64,000 nt of DNA from Caenorhabditis elegans (taxonomy: Eukaryota > Nematoda > Chromadorea > Rhabditida > Rhabditidae). The DNA is taken from assembly GCF_000002985.6 (NCBI RefSeq), contig NC_003280.10, positions 2,108,001 through 2,172,000 on the forward strand, in the 5' to 3' direction. Below are positions 1 through 9,275 of this stretch, one piece after another. The notes below the pieces were generated by a model, which was given only the letters and a program-made list of their open reading frames with translations, was not told where the DNA came from and searched no databases. A program made the position numbers and the translations under genes. Each line of letters begins with the position of its first letter. The stretch's first letter is position 1.

Positions 1-223
1 TCTGAAATTGAGGGAACTTCTAATTTGGTAATATATAACCTTTAAAAATCCAGGAAAGTTCTGGAACACTCTAAAATTTTTTGGAAGTTTTCAGAAGTTT
101 TGGACAACATCTGAAAAAAAAAATTTTTTTGGAGAAATTTCGGGAAACTTTCAAGGCATCCTAGCTATTTTTTAATGTTTTAAAATGTGCTAACTTATGT
201 CGAAAAGTTTTTGAAAAACTTAC
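1..223 (-). other. Intron sequence of the leftmost gene, running off the window
   Basis: This is the start of the intron that follows the donor at 222-223 (GTAAGTTTTT on the minus strand). It holds no coding sequence that I recognise. It contains a three-unit alternating GAA/TTC motif at 54-66 (GAA, TTC, GAA with two-base spacing), which matches a heat-shock-element pattern, and loose copies of the TTCTGGAA word also found at 36.2-39.9 kb. Confidence 0.5.
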
Positions 224-395
224 GCAACACCGTAGCAGGGGTGGTCGCCTCAGAGGTACCTGGACTTCCTGGAGTAGTGTCCTCGTAAGACATGGTACTC
301 GAGATGTAAGCTTCATCAGGCGGAATTGTTCGCATACACCCATTTGATAGAATTATTAGCAAAGTAATAAATGTGAATGTAGACAGATAACTCAT
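224..395 (-). CDS. First exon of a secreted cysteine-containing nematode protein (partial)
   Basis: This is the only exon of this gene inside the window. It starts at ATG 393-395 and encodes a hydrophobic signal peptide (MSYLSTFTFITLLIILSNG) followed by CMRTIPPDEAYISST and a Ser/Thr/Pro-rich linker. It ends at a strong donor (GTAAGTT). The same signal-peptide-plus-CM(R/K)TIPPD arrangement begins the two complete paralogues at 787-2043 and 3328-5006, so this is the third member of a tandem minus-strand array. The rest lies left of position 1. I suspect the nematode C6/DUF281-type secreted families from the leader style, but the domain itself is not visible. The function is unknown. Confidence 0.6.
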
Positions 396-786
396 TGTGG
401 AAATAAACTAAAAGATGCCTATACTGACACCTTTTTAATGGAGGTCCGCAAAACTTGATCCCGCAAATGTGACGGTTCTAACGTCAAAGATGAAAAATCT
501 CATAATAATTTGTACCGAAATCGAACGTAGACTTCTCGGCTTTGCACACAAAGGAGACAATGATAACAAATTTCATCGAAAGCCGGATCAGTATCATTTT
601 GATCATATCTCAAGCTATGTACGTGCATTTCAAAATTTATTGCCGATTAAATTTGAAATTCTGAAATTCCCAAAAAAATTTGAAAAACCACAATTTGCAT
701 CTTTAAATATTTAAAAAACAATTTTATTTGATAAATAAATTAAAACTGTAGATATATTCCATTAGTCCCAATTAGCAACCAATTCA
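396..786. other. Intergenic, no gene supported
   Basis: This is the short spacer between two tandem secreted-protein genes. An open frame on the plus strand (469-714) shows no family resemblance and no promoter or splice context, so I do not call it a gene. Confidence 0.4.
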
Positions 787-2043
787 TCAGTGGCTGAAAA
801 AAATAGCTATATCATTGAGAACAATTATAAAGCTTACCATTGAATCGTCTCTAGCAGACCTTTTTTCCCGTCATAAGAACCATCTGCACCTAGAATTGCT
901 TGCGTATTGCCATAATCCTTTATCCCCAAGGGATATTTCGTGATCTTCCACGAGTTGTCTTCACAAAGAAGTCCATAATAATCCACAAAACTTTTTCCAC
1001 CCATTCCGGCCAATGTCGGAGGAGGAACGGGTAACTAAAAATAATTTGAAAAATTAAAAACTTGAAAAAAAACGAAATTGATTACTCACAACTAAACTCA
1101 AATCACTTAGCCCATCATATAACTTCATTTCAAAATCCACATTTCTAAAAATCATCCATGCAACTTTTCCATCACTACACACTGGCACAGTGCATCCGTC
1201 TATTTCACCAAACTCCATTCCTCCTGAAATTTACAGATTGAAACTAGAAGGGCTCTTAAATTAGGATGTCAGGATTACCTCCATAAGCTAGTAGATCTGG
1301 ACACGTGGTATCGCCTGGACAAACTTTTTCTGGAAATCGGTTGAATTTAGAAATTTGTGCATTTTTTTTAACATTACCTGTCATGGTGGATGTTTCCATT
1401 GCAATTGTTGTCATCATTTCCTGAAAGTTTTTAATATTTTTAAACCTAATATACTAACTTTAAAGGTTGAGTACCGAAATTTGAGACTTTGCTTTTTAAC
1501 GTCTGGAACCTAATTTTTATATATTCATCACTTTTTAATAAATATTGTGGTCTTTGATTAGGCGTTTATTCGTTGGTTTAAGTATATTTATAGTCTATGG
1601 GGCACAAAATGTAACTTTTATTTGTGCCCCAAAGAATGTACTTAAAACAACGAATAACCGCCTAATCATAGACCACAATATTCATTAAAAAGTGATCAAT
1701 AAATAAAAATTAGACTCCAAATGTTGCAACACCGAGAAGTTGGAAAAAAGTTTGATTTTAGCTGAAAATGGGCCTTATTTTGCCGATCTTTGAACCGCCA
1801 TAACTTTTTTTTTGAGAAATTTTCAGAATGTCTCATTACGAAATTTGGTAGTTTTGGACCAATTTAAGTCTAAAAAACAGAGTCTCACATTTCGGTACTC
1901 CACCTTTAAATAAAACTCAATACCGTAGTCTCCTCATATGGCAGAGTGCTTGAAATAGATACATCATCCGGCGGAATAGTTTTCATACAGCATTCTGTTA
2001 CAGTAATCACAAAACATAGAATAATTGGGCACAAAGTATTCAT
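787..2043 (-). CDS. Secreted cysteine-containing protein, six exons (tandem paralogue 1)
   Basis: The exons, read from splice sites, are 1924-2043, 1378-1420, 1279-1329, 1090-1223, 838-1034 and 787-793. The protein starts with a signal peptide (MNTLCPIILCFVITVTE) followed by CCMKTIPPDD and a short Thr-rich stretch. It continues with EKVCPGDTTCPDLLAYGG, a GEIDGC.VPVC segment, and a C-terminal block with GMGGKSFVDYYGLLCEDNSW and GADGSYDGKK. The consensus acceptor puts a stop three codons into the last exon, giving a C-terminal Cys-His; the paralogue at 3328 ends Cys-Lys in the same way. At least eight cysteines suggest disulphides in an extracellular fold. Intron 1 contains a palindromic element. 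The family looks like nematode-specific secreted proteins (C6/DUF281 neighbourhood), but I cannot name the domain with certainty. The function is unknown. Confidence 0.65.
1459..1912. repeat. Palindromic element, GAGTACCGAAAT family (copy 1)
   Basis: The left end reads AAAGGTTGAGTACCGAAATTTGAGACT and the right end is its inverse (TTTCGGTACTCCACCTTTAAA). The middle carries inverted halves around GGCGTTTATTCGTTG and CAACGAATAACCGCC. It lies in intron 1 of the secreted-protein gene. Related remnants lie at 13683-13985, 27293-27406 and 27905-28015. The structure is that of a palindromic MITE-like repeat; no coding sequence is present. Confidence 0.7.
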
Positions 2044-3327
2044 ATTAAAAAGGTGTTTGAAAAAGAATGAAAATATTATCCTTGTTCGAGTGATAATCTA
2101 GTGTGTGGCGGGAGTGAAATCCACCTTATCAGTTTTTGATGATGTCCAGCACTTTCGATTCTCACGTCTACATGCTTGTCTTATCAACGGCAGGTTTAAT
2201 AAATGATATCTAGCTTGGTCTAGAAAATAAACAGCCGACATTAATCGAGGTTTGAATCGTAAGTGAACCATAGGATTATGTTTAGTAAGGAAAGTATGAT
2301 TGGTCAGTGCAAAAAAAAAACTAATGGTCAGTGCAAAAAATACTGATTGGTCAGTGCAAACAATTTTATTGGTCAGTGCAAACATTTTTATTGGTCAGTG
2401 CAAACATTTTTATTGGTCAGTGCAAAAACATGGTCTAATATATGATGATTATTTAGGTACTAGCTGTATTTTCCAGTTGACTTTTTCGGTATTTTTTTGG
2501 AAATGAAAACTATTAGATTTCTATTTTATTTTATCTAAAGTCTACTGTAAATCAGCCAAGTTGCCAATCAGACATGAAAACGTTAAAATTGTGAAAAATG
2601 GATTTTGGATCAGAAAAGATAAGCACGGAAAGATATCATGGATTCATTCTCGACATGCTTGATGATAAATTGACCTATCCTTCCGTTATCATAGACAATC
2701 ACCGATCAAACACGAAAAACAACGTACAACTAGATTTTCTCGACATCTCCAAAAAAGAAGAGAGTTCAAAAGATTTCACGACTAGGAATGATATGATCAA
2801 GCCGGATAAAATTGCGTTGTCCTGCAAATTCAAAAATTGAATTGGCCACTAAATTAGGCTTAGGCTTAGGCGGGCTGGGATAGGGGGGGGGGGAAAGAAA
2901 TAAAGAAAAATTCCCTGAAATTCCAAAAATCCAGAAAAAATAGAAAATACGGCAAAAAAAGGGAAATTCTGAAGTCGAGTCAAAAAATTCCAAAAAAAAA
3001 AAACCGAAATGGACTAAAAATGAAACATTTTGCACTAGTGTTATAAAGGTTGTTCGTTGTTTTTTGTAAAAGATCATAAATTGATATGATAAGACGAAAA
3101 TCCAAGTTTTCTCGTACCCGCAGTTTTCGTTTCTTCTGCGTCTCTTTTGATTTATAAAAATTGTAGAAATTTAGTAGCCGGCAATTCAAAGTTTTTAATT
3201 ATTTTAGATATGAGAAGTTTTTTATTCGATTGTAAAAAATCTTTATTCTTATTCAAATAAACATTTTTATGTAAAAATCAATAAAAAAAATTAGACATTC
3301 CCAACAAAGCATCCACTCCAATAATCC
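2044..3327. other. Intergenic region between tandem secreted-protein genes
   Basis: It contains a tandem repeat (2298-2432), an 11-base G tract near 2883 and otherwise AT-rich sequence. The block 2095-2240 upstream of the first complete paralogue is repeated at about 5070-5215 upstream of the second, which shows that the tandem duplication carried the 5' flank with it. An 80-codon open frame at 2598-2840 has no recognisable content. Confidence 0.5.
2298..2432. repeat. Tandem repeat of about 22 bp (TTGGTCAGTGCAAA core)
   Basis: Six to seven copies of a unit reading (T)ATTGGTCAGTGCAAACATTTT occur in direct orientation, with A-tract length variation in the first copies. It is non-coding and lies between two gene paralogues. 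Confidence 0.8.
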
Positions 3328-5006
3328 CTATTTGCTGAAACAAATAGCTATATTATTAGAAAAATTCAAGCTATAACCTTACCATTCAACCTCCCTTATC
3401 TGAGCCTGTTTCCCGTCATATGAACCATCTGCGCCTACAATTGGTTCAACCCTGCCATAATCAATGAGTCCATTCGGATATTTTGACATCATCCATACGG
3501 GATTTCCATCAGCAACGCCACAAACAAGACCATAGTATTCGTAAAAACTTTTTCCACCCATTCCGGCCAGTGTCGTCGGTGGTACAGGTAACTGTGAAAA
3601 ATATAGTTAAAGGTGTAGTAGCGCCAGTGGGGAAATTGCTTTAAAACATGCCTATGGTACCACAATAACCAAATATCATAGTAAAAAAATTTTAAAAATT
3701 TTTCTAAATTTTATATGATTTTTTGAAAATTGAAAAAATCTCGAATTGCATCAAATTCCTTTTTGAATTACCGCCAATAGTTCGATGTTCGATGGAGCGC
3801 GCTTGCATTATTTTAACATTTATTTATCAATTTTTCATGTTTTTTTGAGTAATTTTACTGGAAATTTAATGAAAAATTCAATATAAATGTAGATTGTTTA
3901 TTAAAAAGAATTGAAAACAGAGAAAAAACGTTTTTCAACGACGTTGAGCCTGAAATAATCTATTTCAAAGATTTAGACTTTAGCGCCCGCTTTTTAATAA
4001 AAAAATTACATTTATCTTGAATTTTTCATTCAATTTCCAGTAAAATTACTCCAAAAAACATGAAAAATTAATCAAAAATAAGAAAAATTGATAAATAAAA
4101 GTTAAAATAATGCAAGCGCGCTCCATCGAACATCGAACTATTAGCGGAAATTCAAATAGGAATTTGATGCAATACGAGATTTTTTCAATTTTCAAAAAAT
4201 CATATAAAATTTAGAAAATTTTTTAAAATTTTTTTACTATGATATTTGGTCATTGTGGTACCATAGGCATGATTTAAAGCAACTTCCCCACTGGCGCTAC
4301 TCCACCTTTAACTTTGAAAGATTTGAGACCACTCACAATTAAATGCAAGTCATCTATGCCAGGATATAGCTTCGGTTGAATCAAATAATTTCTGGAAAGC
4401 ACCCATGGAATCAGGCCACCTTTGCACTGTACCACAGGACATCCGTCTACTTCTCCTAATTCCAATGTCCCTGAAATTTTAGTCTAGACCCATAGAAGCC
4501 ACTTAAGCTTACATCCAAGTGTTGTCAAATCCATACACGCGGTGGCGGCTGGCATCTCTGGGCATACTTTTTCTGGAATTCAATTGAAATTTAAAAATTT
4601 AAAAAGTTGTGCATTTTCAGCATTACCTGTCATGGTGGACGTTTCCATTGTTGTCATCATTTCCTAAAAAGTTGTTAAGATTTGACACGTGGTGTCAGAG
4701 TGTCAGAGTGTCTCATTTCGGTTTGATCTACAAAAAATGCGGGAAAAGAATTGTAGAGTTCTCAACTGATTTCTCATGGTAAAGAACGTGCTGACGTCAC
4801 ATTTTTTGGGCAAAAAATTCCCGCATTATATGTAGATCAAACCGTGATTTGCAAACAAAAACTATTAATTTTCAACCGAAAATTACCGTAGTCTCCTCAT
4901 ATGGCAAAGTGCTTGAAATATAGGCATCATCCGGCGGAATAGTTCTCATACAACATTCTGTTATAGTAATTACAAAACATAGAACTATAGAACAGAAAAT
5001 ATTCAT
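3328..5006 (-). CDS. Secreted cysteine-containing protein, six exons (tandem paralogue 2)
   Basis: The start ATG is at 5004-5006. Exon 1 (4887-5006) encodes the signal peptide MNIFCSIVLCFVITITE then CCMRTIPPDDAYISST. Exon 2 is 4627-4663. Exon 3 encodes EKVCPEMPAATACMD. Exon 4 encodes LELGEVDGCPVVQCKGG. The penultimate exon (3383 to about 3592) encodes GMGGKSFYEYYGLVCG and GADGSYDGKQ. The last exon gives Cys-Lys-stop at 3328-3330. Domain order and exon phases match the paralogue at 787-2043. An alternative acceptor six bases downstream would extend the C-terminus instead. Intron 4 is expanded by a palindromic element of about 700 bp, and intron 1 holds another. This is a predicted extracellular protein of unknown function. 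Confidence 0.65.
3604..4313. repeat. Near-perfect 700-bp palindrome (GTAGCGCCAGTGGGG family)
   Basis: Both ends carry the same inverted sequence (AAAGGTGTAGTAGCGCCAGTGG at the left, its complement at the right). The inner halves, including GCGCGCTCCATCGAACATCGAAC, are also inverted around a centre near 3960. It sits inside intron 4 of the host gene. It belongs to the same family, by its ends, as the copies at 5251, 9798, 12318, 13241, 14481, 29696, 35848, 38240, 45532 and 59128. The ends begin TTTAAA or TTAAA, as in the palindromic repeat families known from C. elegans. Confidence 0.8.
4682..4852. repeat. Palindromic element with TGACGTCA core
   Basis: Inverted termini (CGGTTTGATCTACAAAAAATG and the complementary TGTAGATCAAACCG) surround GCGGGAA and a GTGCTGACGTCACA core. 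It lies in intron 1 of the secreted-protein gene. A second copy is at 43231-43385, and partial cores occur at about 29110-29170. It is non-coding. Confidence 0.7.
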
Positions 5007-5250
5007 ATCAAAAAGGTGTTTGGAAAAGAATGAAAATATTGTTTCCATATAGGCATTCTTCGAATGATAATCTAGTTTGCGGTGGGAGTGAAATCCATCC
5101 ACCTTATCGGTTTTTGATGATGTCCAGCACTTTCGATTCTCATCTATGATGATTTGGTGATATCTAGCTTGATCTAGGTGAATAAGTAGCCGACATCGAT
5201 CGAGGATCGCAATGGGTCACTTTTGCAAGTTTAAAAGTAATAGTACTACG

Positions 5251-5684
5251 TTAAAGGTGGAGTAGCGCCAGTGGGGATTTTGTCTAAACGCACTTATAAT
5301 AATCCAAAACAACCAAATATCATAATAAAAATCTCCAAAAAATTTTAGATTTTTCATAATTCCCGTTCAAAGTTTTGGCAAATTGCCAAATTTTTGAAAA
5401 AGCTTTTGAGGAAATTTGAAGAAATGTCGCATGTTTCGACCCCTACAATGTTTTTATACAAATAATTTAAACAAAATTAAAATATAAATAATGTCGAAAA
5501 AAAAATTTTTTTTTGGTCGATTTCCAAAATTATGAGTGTCAAAAATTGAGTAATTGCCACTTTTTGACAGTAAATAAAAAAATTTCAAAAATTTTTTGAA
5601 AAGTTTTATAATGATATTTCGTCATTTTGGGACCTAAGGAGTGGTTTTTAACGATTTCCCCACTGGCGCTACTCCACTTTTAAG
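5251..5684. repeat. GTAGCGCCAGTGG-family palindromic element
   Basis: It begins TTAAAGGTGGAGTAGCGCC and ends with the inverse GGCGCTACTCCACTTTTAA. The interior has the family landmarks: CGCATGTTTCGACCCCTACA, a TGGTCGATTTCCAAAATTAT segment and GCCACTTTTTGACAGTAAAT. Confidence 0.8.
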
Positions 5685-5959
5685 GAAAGTATGATCGTTT
5701 TGTAAGCCAATTTTAGACTAATCGGCGATTTTCTTCCTGGTTAGCTAGTTTTCTTTTTGGGAAAGTGTTTGAAAAATTGACAAAGTATTTTTTAAAAAGA
5801 TTATAAAACAAAGAAAATGTCGAGAATGTCAAAAAATGACGCCACTCATTTGCGCGGGAGTTCAAAAATAAATTATAACATTTTTTGAAATTTTTTAATA
5901 GTCATATTCGGTATATTTATATTGTATTCTGTCATTTTGAGCGGAAAAAAATCACAGAA

Positions 5960-6540
5960 ATTTTTATTATTTTTGGCGAATTGCCAATTTGCCGTTTTGC
6001 CTAAAATTTTGATTTTCGGCAAATTGCCAATTTGCGGATTTGCCGAAAATTTTAATTTTCTCAAAATTGCCAATTCGCTGGAAATTTTGATTTTCTGCAA
6101 ATTGCCGGTTTGTCGATTTGCCGGAAATGTTCATTTCCGGCAATTCGCCGAATTGTCGATTAGCCAGAAATTTTAATTTCCTCAAAATTGCCGATTTGCC
6201 GGATTTTTTTGTGAGAATTTTCTAAGACCGAAACACTTAAAACTGATCCGTTTTGATTTTTTTTCCAGCTTTTTCTAGATATTTTCATAGAATTTGCTAG
6301 TTTTTTTATGACTACAATTTTGCCGATTAAAATTGAAATTCGGAAATTTCAAAAAAAAATGGCAAAACCACAATTTGCCGTTTTTTCGGCAATCCCGGCA
6401 AATCGGTAATCTGCCAGTTCGTTGATTTGCCGAAAGTTTTCAATTCGGGCAGTTTTCCGAATTGCCGATTTCTCTGAAACTTCCAAAAATGAGCAAACCA
6501 CTGTTTGCCGAAAAAATTGTTTGCCACCTACCCTTGATAA
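5960..6540. repeat. Degenerate GCCAATTTGCCG array
   Basis: It is a succession of loosely repeated words on the pattern TTTTCGGCAAATTGCCAATTTG with GGAAATTTTGATTTT spacers, in two blocks (5960-6210 and 6345-6530). The same CGGCAAATTTGCCG vocabulary appears in the elements at 21883-22272 and 33362-33608 and in the satellite at 63077-64000. Open frames across it on both strands are low-complexity artefacts. Confidence 0.65.
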
Positions 6541-6630
6541 AAATTCTCTGTTTGAAAATTATTGAAAATTTATTTGTAAAACCGGCAATCTAGTAACTTT
6601 ACTTTTCAAAAAAAAAAATTGCAAAAAAAA

Positions 6631-8900
6631 TTAAACTCGTGGAGCAATAAAAAGGTTCCTCCCTTGGTTTTGTGAAACATCAGCAGATTTTCCAAATGGC
6701 CGATTCCAAATCTCTTTTACCGCATTTCGATAAGGCTTATGAAGCAAAAGCATCGCAATTGTTGACACAATACCATGAGATGCAATTGTCACAACTAGAA
6801 CGTTAGTGACTGCCTGATTGGAATAACCAATGATAACTGAAAATGCAGCAAAAGCCAGTGGAAATATGAAGCAAGCCAATGGAATGCTTATTTGAATAAC
6901 TAGAGCGATGAAAAATCGCTTTTGAAGTTCAAATGTTTTCTGCGACATTGTCTTTTCCTTCAGCTGCTTCGCGCTGTTTCTGATCAAAAATACGACGAAA
7001 AGAAATACTTCGAAACATATCAGTGCGATATGGAATACCGCAGCTATCATATGATAAGTCTTATCGTCAGCAACCACAAAAATCGGCGCCTCCAAAAAAT
7101 GTTTCGGTAGGCAGGGAATGTTCTGGAATAGACATTTCCAAATATTATAACAGTGCTGACAAAAACCAAATACCTGAAAAAGTTTTTTCACTGCAATATT
7201 CTGATCGGGTACCAAAAATGGGATAACACTTAGTAGGACAATAAGAAGAATATAGTGGGCTGCAAGCCATACACGCCTCCAAAATTTCCAGTGATGCTTC
7301 CAGGAAAATGTGCAAATAATGTAGAATCGGTTTTCGAAAATCGAATCGATAGAAATCGCCATATCTGAAATGGTACTAGTAAAGGTGGAACTTCTACAGT
7401 ACTCCTTCAGTATTCCTACAGTACTCCTACAGTACTCCTACAGTAATCCTAGAGCATTCTTCTAGAACTTCTACATCACTCGTATAGTACTTCTCCAGTA
7501 CTCCTAGAACATTATTCTAGTACTCCTACAGTAATCCTAGAGCATTACCGTAGTACTTATACAGCGCTCCTACAGTACTCCTACAGTATTCTAACAGTAC
7601 TCCTATAGTACTCCAACAATATTCCTACAGTACTCCTAGAGCATACAGTACTCCTACAGTGATTCTTTAATATTCCTATATTATTCTTACAACATTCCTA
7701 CAGTACTCCTAGAGCATACAGTACTCCTACAGTGATGCTCCGATATTCCTATATTACTATTACAGTATTCCTACAGTAATCCTAGAGCATTCCTACAGTG
7801 CTCCTACAGTACTCCTACAGTACTCCTTCAGTATTCCTACAGTACTCCTACAGTACTCCTACAGTACTCCTACAATACTCCTACAGCACTTCTACAGTAA
7901 TCCTAGAGCATTCCTACAGTGCTCCTACATCACTCGTATAGTGCTCCTACAGTACTCCTACAGTACCCCTACAGTACTGCTACAGTAATCCTAGAGCATT
8001 CCTGTAGTACTTCGACAGTACTCCTACAGTATTCCTATAGTTCTCTTACAGTACCTATACAGTACTCCTTCAGTAATCCTAGAGCATTCCTACAGTAATC
8101 CTACAGTATTCCTACAGTACGCCTACAGTACTTCTATAGCATTCCTACAGCTTTTAAAAATATTAAATGCCTCCGAAAATGTACTTTTTCAAAAATATCA
8201 AATGCCTCCGAAAATGTACGTTTTTAAAAATATTAATTGCCTATGAAAATGTACGTTTTTAAAAATATAATTTGCCTCTGAAAATGAACGTTTTTAAAAA
8301 TATTAATTACCTCCGAAAATGTACGTTTCAAAAAATATTAATTGCCTCTGAAAATGTAGGTTTTCGCAGTACTCCTATAGTGATTAAATGTTTAGTACTC
8401 CTACAGTATTCATACAGTACTCCCAAATTCTATAGCTGTTATAAAAAATGTTCAAAAACAGATTCGACGTTTTTTGGACCAAAGCTTTTTTCTATTTTAT
8501 CACCCGCCCAAACCTGGTCACAATCAGTAGAGCGCCGGGTGTGTTAGCAATCATAAAAACTTAAAAACTTACTTGTGGCAAAATCAATGACTATCATAAA
8601 CTGAAACACTTCCGGAACATTTGTGTATTTTGATAAGCCAAGCGGGTACCCAGCACCTTCATTAACCAGGACAAACGGTGCGGTGAGTAGGCTCAACGAA
8701 TAGTCGAACAAGAGGATCCACGTGTGCAACGTGAACATGTACCACTTGACACTTTTCATTTGTTCAGGAGTTTTCCATAAAATACAGTAGAATCCTAGGC
8801 AATGAATTGGAGTTTCGATGAGGCTTGTGGTGTGGAAGGCTAGAGTTAAGAATTCAGGAGAATCGAAATATGTGAAACGACACGAGTTGTGCATTTGCAT
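6631..8900 (-). CDS. Serpentine chemoreceptor, srh class
   Basis: The exons are 8573-8900, 7174-7364 and 6631-7122, giving 336 codons. Exon 1 begins MQMHNSCRF then YFDSPEFLTLAFHTTSLIETP and GFYCILWKTPEQMKSVKW, the hallmark N-terminal part of nematode srh receptors. Later landmarks are SIFENRF, VPDQNIAV, IPCLPKHFLEAPIFV and a C-terminal helix followed by LLHKPYRNAV. There are about seven hydrophobic segments. It is expected to act as a G-protein-coupled odorant receptor in ciliary membranes of sensory neurons. A 51-base intron (7123-7173) is a multiple of three and open, so read-through would add 17 residues; removing it gives the family spacing of Q to (N/K)(L/I)PCLP. Intron 1 (1.2 kb) is filled by a minisatellite. 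It appears intact. Confidence 0.8.
7383..8157. repeat. Minisatellite of CTACAGTACTC in srh intron 1
   Basis: It is an approximately 11-bp unit, CTACAGTACTC, with variants (CTACAGTAATC, CTAGAGCATTC, CTACAGTATTC). It repeats for about 770 bases in direct orientation. The variants recur in blocks, such as TCCTAGAGCATTCCTACAG, suggesting amplification of longer multi-unit segments. It is intronic and transcribed with the receptor. Confidence 0.85.
8154..8365. repeat. 35-bp tandem repeat, six copies
   Basis: The unit is close to TTTTTAAAAATATTAATTGCC followed by TCCGAAAATGTACG. The spacing of TGCCTCC starts (8168, 8203, 8238) is 35 bases. It directly follows the CTACAGTACTC array in the same intron. 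Confidence 0.8.
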
Positions 8901-9275
8901 TTAATTTTTAAATTTTTCAATCAATAGAAAATATATTTGTTCTGAAAATACGAAACAGATGTTTTTTAGACTGCGTGGTTAAGGAAACAGGTGAAAAAAA
9001 ATGATTTTTGACCACTCATACTCACTGAGTGGAATCCTAAAAAGGAGCACGGTTAGGTGTAATTTTTATTTAATTTTCTGGAAGAATATTGTCGAAAACC
9101 ATTTGTGGGGCAGTTTAACAAAAATTGTGGATATAGTTTTTTCTGGAGATTTTCATTTTTTTAAAAAATAGACGGAAAATTGAATTGTGTCTGAAAATCG
9201 TGCTCGAACTGGATTTTTCTTAATTATATTGGCGCCGCAGAATGAGATAAAATTTAAAAAAAAAATAATGTCCCA
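8901..9275. other. Intergenic, one dispersed repeat
   Basis: The only recognisable item is a segment at 9168-9230 (AATAGACGGAAAATTGAATT and following) that recurs at about 15030-15090. No gene is seen. Confidence 0.5.

Larger units (their letters stand above)
5007..6630. other. Repeat-filled intergenic region
   Basis: It holds a duplicated promoter block (5070-5215), one GTAGCGCCAGTGG-family element (5251-5684) and a degenerate array of TTGCCGATTTGCCGGAAATT-type words (5960-6540). No gene is supported. Confidence 0.6.

Noticed and set aside
2598-2840. 80-codon plus-strand open frame
   Set aside because: No homology, splice or flanking support; I could not separate it from chance in this composition.
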